Assembly (NCBI GenBank): GCA_947581745.1
Contig: CANPVW010000303.1
Location: forward strand, 1 to 25,031
Direction: 5' to 3'
Origin: Candidatus Benthicola azotiphorus
Lineage (GTDB): Bacteria > Gemmatimonadota > Gemmatimonadetes > Palauibacterales > Palauibacteraceae
Length of the DNA: 25,031 bases
Within the stretch, counting starts at the first letter, position 1; the number at the start of each line of letters is the position of its first letter. The position numbers and the translations under genes were made by a program. This document shows, piece after piece, positions 1 through 8,211 of the stretch. The notes under the pieces are model-generated. The model had not been told where the DNA came from. It saw only the letters and a list, made by a program, of their open reading frames with translations, and did not search any database.

Positions 1-512
1 CGATCCCGGCCCGCGACGATCGACGCGCTGTCGGTCGGCGTTATGTCCTCTGCCTCCGCGGCTCCCGAGTCGGCGGCTGAATTCGCCGGGACCCGCGACT
101 CCGCCGCCGCGACCGACAGAGTGAAACCGAACTCCCCGGAAACAGGGTGTCCGTCGGCCGATACCGTCCTCCACCGGACGCCGTACCGGCCGTTCTCGAG
201 CAGCGGAACGTCACCGACCAGGATTCGGTCGTCTCCCTCCGCATCGAGGGCGACCGCCATCGAATCGCCGGCCGGCGAAATCAGCAGGAACTCACTGAGG
301 GCCACGTTCACGGGTTCGCTGAACCTGAGCTCGAAGCGCTCCGGCGGGGTGCTCAGCACTTCGTCCGCGGAGGGGACGGACGACTCGAGCCTGGTATGGA
401 CGGAAGCCCACGCCAGTCCCGTGATGGCCGTCACGAGGCCCGCGAGCATCCCGATTCGTCCACTCCACCGGTGCCGCGTTCCTCGCGCCCCGCGTAACAT
501 ATCGTGCGGCAT
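1..512 (-). CDS. CopC-domain copper-binding protein (5' part only)
   Basis: Reading the minus strand from ATG at 512 gives 170 open codons that run off the left edge, so the C-terminus is missing. Residues 15-37 form a basic-then-hydrophobic export signal ending in LAWAS. His39 follows, then a CopC fold: PPERFELRFSEPV (56-68) and GRYGVRWRTVSADGHPVSGEF (about 108-128). In CopC proteins the mature N-terminal His together with the Asp/His of the SADGH motif (here Asp120, His122) bind Cu(II) in the periplasm; all three are present. After about residue 135 the chain becomes Ala/Ser/Asp/Glu-rich, like a linker, so a second domain (for example a CopD-type membrane part) may follow outside the window. 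The start is supported by GAGG 7 nt upstream and a promoter at 556-584. Family call is firm; full architecture is unknown. Confidence 0.85.
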   Translation of the reverse strand, partial: MPHDMLRGARGTRHRWSGRIGMLAGLVTAITGLAWASVHTRLESSVPSADEVLSTPPERFELRFSEPVNVALSEFLLISPAGDSMAVALDAEGDDRILVGDVPLLENGRYGVRWRTVSADGHPVSGEFGFTLSVAAAESRVPANSAADSGAAEAEDITPTDSASIVAGRD

Positions 513-555
513 ACACGTTCCTCTCTGATGGCCGGAGGCCCCGGACAGGCGATCA

Positions 556-584
556 ATGCTACGTTGGGAGCCGGACACCGGCAA
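556..584 (-). promoter_or_regulatory. Candidate sigma70-type promoter for the CopC gene
   Basis: On the minus strand, TTGCCG (584-579) is followed after 17 nt by TAGCAT (561-556), 4/6 matches each to the -35 and -10 consensus. It lies 44 nt upstream of the CopC start in the divergent 187-bp gap shared with the LVIVD gene. I see no comparably good promoter for the plus-strand gene there. Confidence 0.4.
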
Positions 585-699
585 ACCTCCGGAGCGTCTC
601 GCGGGAACGATGGCCTCGTGACTGGTTAGTTATCTCGATCGGCTTCGCACCCTCGGCGACTCCGCGGACCCGATCGGAACCTCGCGCAGAGGAGTGGAC

Positions 700-2469
700 G
701 TGACGATGATCGCCCGTGCCGCCTCGAGTCTGATCGTGCTGGTCGCCGCCTCCGGCCTCTCGGGCTGCGGCGATTCGAGCCCGTCGGAGGATCCCGCCGC
801 GCCAGTGATTCAGCTTGTGTTCTCTCCGGCGTCCGTGAGTTTCGGCGAGGCGCGCAACCAGTCGGTCGATCTGAGGAACGCGGGGGAAATGGCGGTCGGG
901 CCGGTCGGACTCGCGGCGCTGGAAGTGAAGGACGGTGCCGGGAACGCCGTTCCGGGCGCCAGCCTGTCGGTCAGCCCCCTCGAGCTGGCCACGCTGGGCG
1001 CAGGGGCGACCCGGACGTTGACCCTTACTCTGAATGTGCCCGGAACGGTCGGCGCGGGTGAGTATCTCGTCGCGCTGGAAGCGCGTATCGCAGGCCAGAC
1101 CGCGGCGACGCTCGGAACCTCCTTCTCGGTCGTCGCGGGCGACGGGCCGGTGGTCACCGCGCTGGAGATCGGCGGCCCGTCACAGGCGAGGCAGGGGGAA
1201 GTTCTGAGCTATGTCGTGTCGGCCACCGGCGATCAGGGAGAGTCGATTCAGGACGCCTCCATCGCGTGGCGAGTGGAGCCCGGCTTCGCCGGCCTCGTCA
1301 CCGCGGACGGCGACTTCGTCGGTTACAGCGTGGGCACGGCGAGCATCATCGCGGAAGCCGGGACGGTCGCGGACACGGTCGATGTCCAGGTGACGAGCCG
1401 CGGCGCTCCTTCCGGCAGCTTCGAAGTCGAATGGAACGAGCCGATCGAGTCGCGCTACACCTCCGATCACTGGGAGTACGGAGATGTGGCGTTCACCGGC
1501 ACGTGGGGCTGCCGGAACGTCGCGGGCGGCAAGTGCGGAAACGCGCTGTTCGTATGGGATATCTCGACGCCAGACGCTCCCGTCCTTACGGACTCGGTCA
1601 TCGTGGACGCCCGGGTCGTGAACGACGTCAAGGTCAGGGACAGCGGCGATCTGGCGATCATCACGCACGAGTCATCCACGGATGGTTTGAACGGAGTGAC
1701 CTTGCTCGACCTTTCGGATCCCCGGCATCCGACGGTGATCACCCGGTTCACCGCTCCGGATCTGGCCTCAGGCGTGCACAACGTGTGGATCGACGGTGAC
1801 TACGCCTATCTGGTGGTCGACGGCTCGGTGGCGACGGCCGGCCTGCGCGTCCTGGACGTGTCGGATCCGGCGAACCCGCAGATCGTGGGGTCGTTCTACG
1901 GGGGCGGCAGCTTCCTGCACGACGTCTACGTCCGCGACGGGCTGGCCTTCCTGTCTCACTGGGCCGCCGGCCTGATCATCCTGGACGTGGGCAACGGGAT
2001 CGCCGGCGGGACGCCGGGTCAGCCCGTGGAGGTCAGCCGGATCGTCATTCCGGGCTATCAGGTGCACAACGCGTGGTACTGGCCCGAAGCCGGCTACGTC
2101 TTCCTCGGCGATGAAATCGGGGTGCCCGGGCGGGTGCTGGTCGTGGACGTGAGCGAGCTGACGACGCCGCGCCAGGTCGCCAGCTTCACGCTGGCCGGGG
2201 CCGCGCCACACAATTTCTGGATCGACGAGACAGCCGGGATCGCCTACTTCTCCTGGTACGAGAACGGCTTGCACGCCGTGGACGTCTCCGGCCGCCTGCT
2301 GGGCGAGCTGGACAAGCAGGCAAGGCAGGTCACCGGCATCCAGTACGATCTGGGCGGCGTCTGCCTGGCGTCGGCCGGAACATGCACGTGGGCTCCGCAG
2401 GCCCACGCGGGGCGAGTCTTCGTTTCGGACATGAACAGCGGGCTGTGGGTCCTTCGCCCGACGTTCTGA
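700..2469 (+). CDS. LVIVD-repeat beta-propeller lipoprotein
   Basis: Secreted lipoprotein of about 589 residues. The N-terminus has a hydrophobic signal and a clean lipobox (GLSGC, Cys about 23), so it should be lipid-anchored outside the inner membrane. Residues about 35-145 form a beta-rich Ig/DUF-like domain (VFSPASVSFGEARNQSVDLRN). A second Ig-like domain follows at 150-230. From about 240 there are LVIVD-type propeller repeats, each with a (L/V)xDVSDPxxPxxVG core: VWDISTPDAPVL, LLDLSDPRHPTVI, VLDVSDPANPQIVG, VVDVSELTTPRQVA. Four cysteines (in GCRNVAGGKCG and VCLASAGTC) could form disulfides. The molecular role of such proteins is unknown. GTG 700 is chosen because AGAGGAG (688-694) sits 5 nt upstream; GTG 694 overlaps the ribosome site, and ATG 706 is possible. 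Its 3' end overlaps the next propeller gene by 25 nt. Confidence 0.85.
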   Translation: MTMIARAASSLIVLVAASGLSGCGDSSPSEDPAAPVIQLVFSPASVSFGEARNQSVDLRNAGEMAVGPVGLAALEVKDGAGNAVPGASLSVSPLELATLGAGATRTLTLTLNVPGTVGAGEYLVALEARIAGQTAATLGTSFSVVAGDGPVVTALEIGGPSQARQGEVLSYVVSATGDQGESIQDASIAWRVEPGFAGLVTADGDFVGYSVGTASIIAEAGTVADTVDVQVTSRGAPSGSFEVEWNEPIESRYTSDHWEYGDVAFTGTWGCRNVAGGKCGNALFVWDISTPDAPVLTDSVIVDARVVNDVKVRDSGDLAIITHESSTDGLNGVTLLDLSDPRHPTVITRFTAPDLASGVHNVWIDGDYAYLVVDGSVATAGLRVLDVSDPANPQIVGSFYGGGSFLHDVYVRDGLAFLSHWAAGLIILDVGNGIAGGTPGQPVEVSRIVIPGYQVHNAWYWPEAGYVFLGDEIGVPGRVLVVDVSELTTPRQVASFTLAGAAPHNFWIDETAGIAYFSWYENGLHAVDVSGRLLGELDKQARQVTGIQYDLGGVCLASAGTCTWAPQAHAGRVFVSDMNSGLWVLRPTF

Positions 2470-3557
2470 GGCGCCTGGCGCGGCTCGCGTCCGCGATCGC
2501 GTTCCTGGGCCCGGCGGCCGTCTCCTGCACGGGAGATGAACGGCCGCCGCGCGGCTCCGACCCAAGCGCATCCCTCCGCGAGGAGCGCCTGTACGTGACC
2601 TCCGGGTTCACCGACGAGGTGATCCGGATCGACCCGGCGGATGGGTCGATCACAGGTCGCATTCCCGTCGAGCGCAGGCGGGACGAGATCGACGAGCCGC
2701 ACGCCGTAGTCGTCAGCCCGGACGCCGAGCACTGGTACGTGACGGTGACGCACGGGGAGCCGACTCTGTGGAAGTACGAGCTGGCGGGCGACCGGCTCGT
2801 CGGTCGAGTCACCCTGCCGGCCGCGGGGGCGGCCCGGATCGGAATCACTCCGGACGGTGAGCGTGCCTTCATCCCGGACTACGACCGGACGCAGCCCGGC
2901 GTGCCGGGCCGCGTATCCGTCGTGGATCTCGCGGACATGTCCGTTGTCGCAGCTCCCGTCGTGTGCGCCGGTCCGCACCACGCGGCGGTGGATCCGACGG
3001 GACGGAACGTGGCGATAGCCTGCAGCCTGGGCGACGAGATCGTGATAATGGATGCCGTGAGCCTGGAGGTGCGGTCCCGGTTCGCCGCCGGACCCGAGGC
3101 CGGTCCCCCGGGTCAGCCGGCCTTGAAGCCCCTGAACCTGGCCTGGTCTTCCGACGGGGCGACGATCTGGGCCGGACTTCACCTCGCCGCATCCGTCCGG
3201 GCCTATCACCCGGACGGCGAGATCGTGGCAACGGTGGAGACCGGCGAGGGCCCGGCCCAGATCGCCCTCAGCCCAGACGGCCGGACTCTCGTCGTCGCCA
3301 ACCGGGGCGACGCCTCGCTCTCGGTGATCGACACGCGGTCGACGAGTGAGGCTGCGCGGATTCCGCTGGAGGTCGAGCATCCGCACGGCCTGGCGCTGGA
3401 TGCCTCTGGCCGGCGCGCTTTCGTGTCCTGCGAGGGGACACCCCGGACGATGGGCCGTGCCGTTGCCGTCGACCTGGAGACGGGATCGATCCTGTGGTCT
3501 ACCGTCGCGGGGGCCTATACGCTCGGCGCCGCCTACGTCGTGGTGACCCCGGAATGA
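2445..3557 (+). CDS. YVTN-type beta-propeller protein, probable lipoprotein
   Basis: About 370 residues. The proposed start is GTG 2445; more upstream starts lie deep inside the preceding gene and encode no signal. From GTG 2445 there is an arginine-rich n-region, a hydrophobic stretch and a weak lipobox (AAVSC, Cys28), so export is likely. The rest is a propeller with YVTN/SMP-30-like blades: LYVTSGFTDEVIRIDPADG, VVVSPDAEHWYVTV, IGITPDGERAFIPD, VVDLADMSVV, IALSPDGRTLVVANRGDAS. No enzymatic motif is visible, so a binding or scaffold role is the safest reading. The start overlaps the LVIVD gene by 25 nt in another frame, suggesting translational coupling and a shared task. The last 25 nt overlap the convergent DUF302 gene. 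Family call is good; exact start less certain. Confidence 0.8.
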   Translation: MGPSPDVLRRLARLASAIAFLGPAAVSCTGDERPPRGSDPSASLREERLYVTSGFTDEVIRIDPADGSITGRIPVERRRDEIDEPHAVVVSPDAEHWYVTVTHGEPTLWKYELAGDRLVGRVTLPAAGAARIGITPDGERAFIPDYDRTQPGVPGRVSVVDLADMSVVAAPVVCAGPHHAAVDPTGRNVAIACSLGDEIVIMDAVSLEVRSRFAAGPEAGPPGQPALKPLNLAWSSDGATIWAGLHLAASVRAYHPDGEIVATVETGEGPAQIALSPDGRTLVVANRGDASLSVIDTRSTSEAARIPLEVEHPHGLALDASGRRAFVSCEGTPRTMGRAVAVDLETGSILWSTVAGAYTLGAAYVVVTPE

Positions 3558-3955
3558 CGCCCGATCGCTTCCAGGGCCCTCTCGAGCCTCGCCTGGGCTT
3601 CGTCGGCCACTTCTCGGATCCCGGGGGCGTCCGCGATCCCCATCATCGCGCGGGGACGGATGAAGGAGACCTCCGTGCCGCCCTCTGTGGCCGCGACCAC
3701 CACGTTGCACGGCAACATCAGCCCGATGTTGTCATCGATCTCGAGAGCCTTGCTGGCCAGCATCGGGTTACAGGCCCCGAGGATCACGTACGGCCTGAAG
3801 TCCACCCCGATCTTCGTCTTCAGCGTGTCTGCCACGTCGATGCGGGTCAACACGCCGAAGCCTTCGTTCTTCAGCGCCGTGGTGACGCTATCGAGGGCTT
3901 CATCCAGGCCTACGCCCCGCAGGGTTCGGTGCATGCCGTATTCGGTGTCCTTCAT
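3533..3955 (-). CDS. DUF302 domain protein
   Basis: Small protein of 140 residues with no signal peptide or membrane segment. It matches the DUF302 family across its whole length. Hallmarks are KIGVDFRPYVILGACNP (about residues 47-63), LASKALEIDDNIGLMLPCNVVV, and the preceding alpha-beta segment LKNEGFGVLTRIDVADTLK. The biochemical role of DUF302 is not settled; family members often lie near sulfur or heavy-metal genes. Two conserved Cys (GACNP, LPCNV) are present. The start at ATG 3955 is favoured by GGAG about 7 nt upstream; a longer reading frame back to 4012 adds 19 unlikely residues. The stop lies 25 nt inside the convergent YVTN gene. It is divergent from rlpA across a 162-nt gap. Confidence 0.85.
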   Translation of the reverse strand: MKDTEYGMHRTLRGVGLDEALDSVTTALKNEGFGVLTRIDVADTLKTKIGVDFRPYVILGACNPMLASKALEIDDNIGLMLPCNVVVAATEGGTEVSFIRPRAMMGIADAPGIREVADEAQARLERALEAIGRHSGVTTT

Positions 3956-3982
3956 GGCCGGTCTCCGTTGCCGGGAAAGGTA

Positions 3983-3999
3983 CGGCGCATCGTGCGCCG
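3983..3999. repeat. Tight 7-bp perfect hairpin between DUF302 and rlpA
   Basis: CGGCGCA, a 3-nt spacer (TCG), then TGCGCCG forms a perfect palindrome in the divergent gap. It lies 28 nt upstream of the DUF302 start. It could be a regulator site or a leader hairpin, or chance in GC-rich DNA. Confidence 0.35.
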
Positions 4000-4117
4000 C
4001 ATGTCCGTGCATCTCCCCTCATCGTGGTGCAAGGAGAGGACCTCCGCAATCGGCAGGGTCCCCCCGAGAGCGCGGCGCGACTCCCATCGAGAGCCTCGAG
4101 GGCGTAACTTGACGATC

Positions 4118-4732
4118 ATGCGACTCTCCCGCTTCATCCGGCCGCTGCCGGTCGCCGCTTCCCTGCTCATCGCCGCCTGCGGCGGCACCACGCCTCCGCC
4201 GATGACGAGCGTGAGCAAGAACTGGTCGGAGACCGGATACGCGTCGTGGTACGGACCGGGATTCGACGGGAAGAGAACGGCCTCCGGTGAAGTCTATGAC
4301 ATGGAGGAGCTGACCGCGGCGCACAAGCGACTGCCGTTCGGGACCCGGGTCCGGGTGGAGAGCCTGGATACCGGTCGGCGGACCGAAGTGCGAATCAATG
4401 ACCGCGGCCCCTTCGTGGACGACCGCATCATCGATCTGTCGATGGCCGCCGCCCGGGAAATCGGCATGCTCGGCCCCGGAACCGCCAGAGTGCGGATCTC
4501 CGTCGTCCAGATGTCGGCCATGCTGTCCTGCAGCATGGTGCAGGTCGGGGCGTTCGCGGACCCGAGGAACGCCGAGGAGGTTGCCCGGAGCTTCCGCGAG
4601 CGCGGACTGGGGGTCGTCGTGCGTGCCGGGGGCGATGGTCTGAGCCGCGTCTATCTCGGCCCCTACGATGATCTGGACCAAGCCCAGAGGGCGCGCGACA
4701 GGTACGACGGCATGGTGCGACCCTGTGAGTGA
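4118..4732 (+). CDS. rlpA: RlpA-family septal ring lipoprotein (DPBB + SPOR)
   Basis: 204-residue lipoprotein. The signal ends in lipobox LIAAC (Cys21). Residues 39-132 are the double-psi beta-barrel: GYASWYGPGFDG, TASGEVYD, AAHKRLPFGTRV, VRINDRGPFVDDRIIDLS, AAAREIGM. The two residues needed for lytic transglycosylase activity in Pseudomonas RlpA correspond to His69 and Asp95, and the spacing of 26 residues is kept. Residues 139-204 form a C-terminal SPOR domain (SMVQVGAFADPRNAEE, VYLGPYDDLDQAQ), which binds denuded glycan at the division septum. RlpA thus probably cleaves denuded peptidoglycan during cell separation. ATG 4118 gives the complete signal peptide, and longer frames add only non-signal sequence. 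No strong ribosome site is visible. Cys138 and Cys203 could pair within the SPOR domain. Confidence 0.93.
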   Translation: MRLSRFIRPLPVAASLLIAACGGTTPPPMTSVSKNWSETGYASWYGPGFDGKRTASGEVYDMEELTAAHKRLPFGTRVRVESLDTGRRTEVRINDRGPFVDDRIIDLSMAAAREIGMLGPGTARVRISVVQMSAMLSCSMVQVGAFADPRNAEEVARSFRERGLGVVVRAGGDGLSRVYLGPYDDLDQAQRARDRYDGMVRPCE

Positions 4733-4856
4733 GCTGTACCGACGCTAAGAGGCGGCGCGAAACACGCCTGCCGGGCCCGGGTAATGACCGGGACAGCAGT
4801 CTGAGGCCGAATCTCTCTCCGGAGGCGGGGCGCCTGCGGATTCACGGAGGAACGAA

Positions 4857-7800
4857 ATGACACGTCGCCCGTTTGTCTCGAGGGCACTCCCGTTCATCAT
4901 GCTGCTGGCGTCCGCGGCCCTCATCCGGCCGGAGTCCGCCGACGCCCAGTACTTCGGCCGGAACAAGGTCCAGTACAAGACTTTCGACACCGAGGTGCTG
5001 CAGACGGAGCACTTCGACATCTACTACTACCCCGAGATGGAGCCGATGGTCGGGGAAGCGGGCCGGATGGCGGAGCGCTGGTTCGCCCGCATCTCGCGCC
5101 TGCTCGACCACGAGCTGAAGGGCAGACAGGCCCTGATCCTGTACGCGAGCCACCCGGACTTCGAGCAGACCAACGCGGTGTTCGGAGAGCTCGGCGAATC
5201 CACGGGCGGCGTCACCGAGGTCCTGAAGCGACGCATCGTGCTTCCGCTGGCCGGGACGCTTGCAGAATCGGATCACGTCCTGGGCCACGAGCTGGTTCAC
5301 GCCTTTCAGTTCGACATCACCAGCCTGACCGGTGAGGGCGGGATCGGCTTTCGGGGTCCGACGGCGCTCCTGCTCCCGCTGTGGTTCATCGAAGGCATGG
5401 CCGAATACCTCTCGGTAGGTCCGGTCGATGCCCATACGGCGATGTGGATGCGGGACGCGGCCGCCTGCAACTGCCGCCTTCCGACCCTGCGCGACCTGAC
5501 GACGCGCCAGTGGGACTACTTCCCGTATCGCTGGGGACAGGCCTTCTGGGCGTTCGTGGCGGGGAAGTGGGGTGACGAGGCGGTCGGCAAGGTCCTGAAG
5601 GTGGCCGGGCAGTCCGGAAACCCGGAACAGGCCCTCGAGGCGGTCCTGCAGATCCCGATCCCGCAGCTGGAGGCGGAGTGGCATCAGTCCATTTACGATG
5701 CCTACTCCTCCGTGGCCCGTGAAGCGCTCGGAGACAGCGCGAACCTGGCGTTCGCGGAGCCTCCCTCCGAGGGCGCTCCGGACGAGGAGCCGGCCGACGC
5801 CGATGCGGAAGACGTCAAGCAGCTCGCCGACATCCGGGACCTGCCGCCCCTTCCGCAGCACGGAGAGGCGGTCGAGCTGATCTCCAAGAAGAGCGGAAGC
5901 GGCGGACTCAACGTCGGGCCGTCGCTCAGCCCGGACGGCTCACGCGTCGTCTTTCTTTCCGAGAAGACCCTGTTCGCGATCGAGATGTTCCTGGCGGATG
6001 CGGAGACGGGCAGGATCATCCGCCGCCTCACGAAGTCGGCCGTGGACTCGCACTTCGAGAGCCTCCAGTTCATCAACTCGTCAGGGGCGTGGAGTCCGGA
6101 CGGCAAGCGCTTCGCGTTCGGTGTGGTCGTCCGCGGCCGTCCGGCCATCGCGGTGATCGAGGCGGAAACCGGCAAGAAGGTCCAGGAGGTCCGGTTCGAG
6201 CAGCTCGGCGAGATCTACACTCCCACGTTCTCGCCGGATGGCCGCAGCCTGGCCTTCGCCGCGATCGTGAACGGCTACACCGACCTGTTCGTTCTCGACC
6301 TGGAGACGGAGCAGCTTCGCCGCCTGACGTCCGACCTGTATTCGGACCTGCAGCCCGCCTGGTCGCCCGACGGCGGCGCCATCGCGTTCGTCACGGACCG
6401 TTTCACCACGGATCTGAACGACCTCGCCTACGGCAACTATCGCCTCGGCCTGATCGATCCCACGACGGGCGAGATCCAGGCCATGCCCGTGTTCGGTGTC
6501 GGCAAACACATCGATCCGCAGTGGGCAGCGGATGGCCAGAGCCTGTACTTCGTGACCGACGTGAGCGGAATCAGCAACGTCTATCGATACGAATTCCAGG
6601 GCGGCCGCCTGTACCAGGTCACGGACCTCGTCACCGGAGTGAGCGGGATCACCGCCCTGAGTCCGGCGATCTCGACGGCCCGGACGGTCAACCGGCTCGT
6701 ATACACCGCATTCGAGAGAGGTGACTACAACCTGTACCGAATCGACCTGCCGGAAGAGCTGGCGGGCGAGCCGATCGAGGCGGCTATCGCGGGCGTCAGC
6801 CCTGCGGTGCTGCCGCCGCAGGATCGGTCACCGGGCCTCGTGAGCGTCCTGCTGGACGAGCCGGAGCTGGGCCTTGCGGACACGCTCACGTTCGACGGAA
6901 AGAACTACCGCCCGGGCCTGACGCTGGACTACGTCAGCCAGCCGCAGCTCGCGGCCGGAGCGGACCGCTACGGGGCGTTCCTGGCCGGCGGTATCTCGCT
7001 CTATTTCAGCGACATGCTCGGTAACCGGAACCTGAGCACGTTGTTCAACATCAACACGGCCAACGGCAACTTCCTGCGAAGCTCGGCTCTGATAGTGGGA
7101 TACGAGAACCGGCGTACCCGGTGGAACTGGAACGTCGAAGCCGGCCAGGTCCCGTACGTGACCCGGCGGTACGGGCTCGCGGTGGACAACGCGCAGGGCG
7201 TGTACGTGGAGACCGAGCTCCGCGAGTGGCAGGTCAACCGGATCGCCACGGCGGGCGTCTCATACCCGATCAACCGGGCCAACCGGGTAGAGCTGACGGC
7301 CGGGTTCCAGGGAATCGACTTCTACAACGAGGTTCGGACCAGCGAACTCTCGTTCTCGGGCAGTGAGCTCAGCCGGGAGACGGTGGAGCTCCCATCGCCC
7401 GGAGCCCTGAACATGGCGACGTCGGCGGTGGCCCTGGTATACGACAACACGATCTTCGGTGGCACGGGGCCGATCCTGGGGCAGAGATACCGGCTCGAGG
7501 TGTCCCCGCGACTCGGTGACCTCAATTACACGACGGGCCTGGTGGACTTCCGCAGGTACTTCATGCCGCTGCGGCCCACCACGTTCGCGTTCCGCCTGTT
7601 GCACTTCGGACGCTACGGGAAGGACGCCGAGGCGACCTGGGGAGACATCTCGAACGACCCGGTGCCCGGATACGAGAACGTGCGCGTTCTTTCGGATCTC
7701 TATCTCGGGTATCCGTCGATCATTCGTGGATACAACGACGGATCTTTCAGCGGTCAGGAGTGCGCTTCGTCGGTCGTCTCCTCGTGCGACGTGTTCAACA

Positions 7801-8141
7801 ACCTGTTCGGCACCCGCATCCTCTCGACGAGCTTCGAGTACCGCATTCCGCTGCTCGGGTTCTTCGGTGTCATCCCCTCGGCAGGAGCGCCGCCCATCGA
7901 CATCGCTCCGTTCTTCGACGCGGGAGTGGCGTGGCGCGACGGCGTAACGCCCCATTTCAGCTGCAACGGCTCCGCCGGGCAGGTCATCCTGCAGAACTGC
8001 AGTGAGGTGGTCGCGAGCATAGGAGTAGCCGGGCGGCTCAACCTGCTGGGTTTCCTCATCATGGAACTGGATTTCGTCAACCCGCTCAGCCGTCCGGACA
8101 AGGGCTGGTACTTCGAGTTCGCCCTGCTTCCGGCCTTCTGA
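4857..8141 (+). CDS. Peptidase MA-like / TolB propeller / outer-membrane beta-barrel protein
   Basis: 1094 residues in three parts. After a signal peptide (1-30, ending ADAQ), residues about 35-290 form a gluzincin-type peptidase MA-like domain. It has zinc motif HELVH (144-148) and downstream WFIEGMAEYLS, whose Glu179 would be the third zinc ligand. An acidic linker (about 300-322) precedes a TolB/PD40 propeller (about 330-640) with at least five blades marked by SPDG-type turns (LSPDGSRVVF, FSPDGRSLAFA, WSPDGGAIAFV). From about 680 to the end is an outer-membrane beta-barrel like BamA/surface-antigen C-termini, with late strands such as FEYRIPLLGFFG and FFDAGVAWRDG and a terminal Phe (LLPAF). 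It probably sits in the outer membrane with the protease and propeller in the periplasm. ATG 4857 has GGAGG 7 nt upstream. Substrate unknown. Confidence 0.85.
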   Translation: MTRRPFVSRALPFIMLLASAALIRPESADAQYFGRNKVQYKTFDTEVLQTEHFDIYYYPEMEPMVGEAGRMAERWFARISRLLDHELKGRQALILYASHPDFEQTNAVFGELGESTGGVTEVLKRRIVLPLAGTLAESDHVLGHELVHAFQFDITSLTGEGGIGFRGPTALLLPLWFIEGMAEYLSVGPVDAHTAMWMRDAAACNCRLPTLRDLTTRQWDYFPYRWGQAFWAFVAGKWGDEAVGKVLKVAGQSGNPEQALEAVLQIPIPQLEAEWHQSIYDAYSSVAREALGDSANLAFAEPPSEGAPDEEPADADAEDVKQLADIRDLPPLPQHGEAVELISKKSGSGGLNVGPSLSPDGSRVVFLSEKTLFAIEMFLADAETGRIIRRLTKSAVDSHFESLQFINSSGAWSPDGKRFAFGVVVRGRPAIAVIEAETGKKVQEVRFEQLGEIYTPTFSPDGRSLAFAAIVNGYTDLFVLDLETEQLRRLTSDLYSDLQPAWSPDGGAIAFVTDRFTTDLNDLAYGNYRLGLIDPTTGEIQAMPVFGVGKHIDPQWAADGQSLYFVTDVSGISNVYRYEFQGGRLYQVTDLVTGVSGITALSPAISTARTVNRLVYTAFERGDYNLYRIDLPEELAGEPIEAAIAGVSPAVLPPQDRSPGLVSVLLDEPELGLADTLTFDGKNYRPGLTLDYVSQPQLAAGADRYGAFLAGGISLYFSDMLGNRNLSTLFNINTANGNFLRSSALIVGYENRRTRWNWNVEAGQVPYVTRRYGLAVDNAQGVYVETELREWQVNRIATAGVSYPINRANRVELTAGFQGIDFYNEVRTSELSFSGSELSRETVELPSPGALNMATSAVALVYDNTIFGGTGPILGQRYRLEVSPRLGDLNYTTGLVDFRRYFMPLRPTTFAFRLLHFGRYGKDAEATWGDISNDPVPGYENVRVLSDLYLGYPSIIRGYNDGSFSGQECASSVVSSCDVFNNLFGTRILSTSFEYRIPLLGFFGVIPSAGAPPIDIAPFFDAGVAWRDGVTPHFSCNGSAGQVILQNCSEVVASIGVAGRLNLLGFLIMELDFVNPLSRPDKGWYFEFALLPAF

Positions 8142-8154
8142 TCGTTCCCTGGAG

Positions 8155-8182
8155 CGCGCGGCACCTCAGCCGGTGTCGCGCG
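8155..8182. terminator. Strong hairpin after the peptidase/barrel gene
   Basis: An 11-bp stem (CGCGCGGCACC at 8155-8165 with GGTGTCGCGCG at 8172-8182, one G-U pair) closes a 6-nt loop. It begins 13 nt after the stop of the 1094-residue gene and ends 29 nt before the next start. No T-run follows, so it may act as a weak or factor-assisted terminator, or as an mRNA 3'-end stabiliser. Confidence 0.5.
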
Positions 8183-8211
8183 ACCTATCACATCGGGTGG
8201 AGGGGCACGCA

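Noticed and set aside
2244..3710. 488-codon minus-strand open frame across the LVIVD/YVTN junction
   Set aside because: Arg/Gly/His-rich shadow with no domain signal; spans two genes supported on the plus strand.
4733..4856. Terminator or regulator palindrome between rlpA and the peptidase gene
   Set aside because: Only short 5-bp pairings (e.g. AGGCG/CGCCT) found, which are expected by chance at this GC content.
4842..5861. 339-codon minus-strand open frame opposite the peptidase MA domain
   Set aside because: The plus strand holds the zinc motif and signal peptide; the minus frame has shadow composition.
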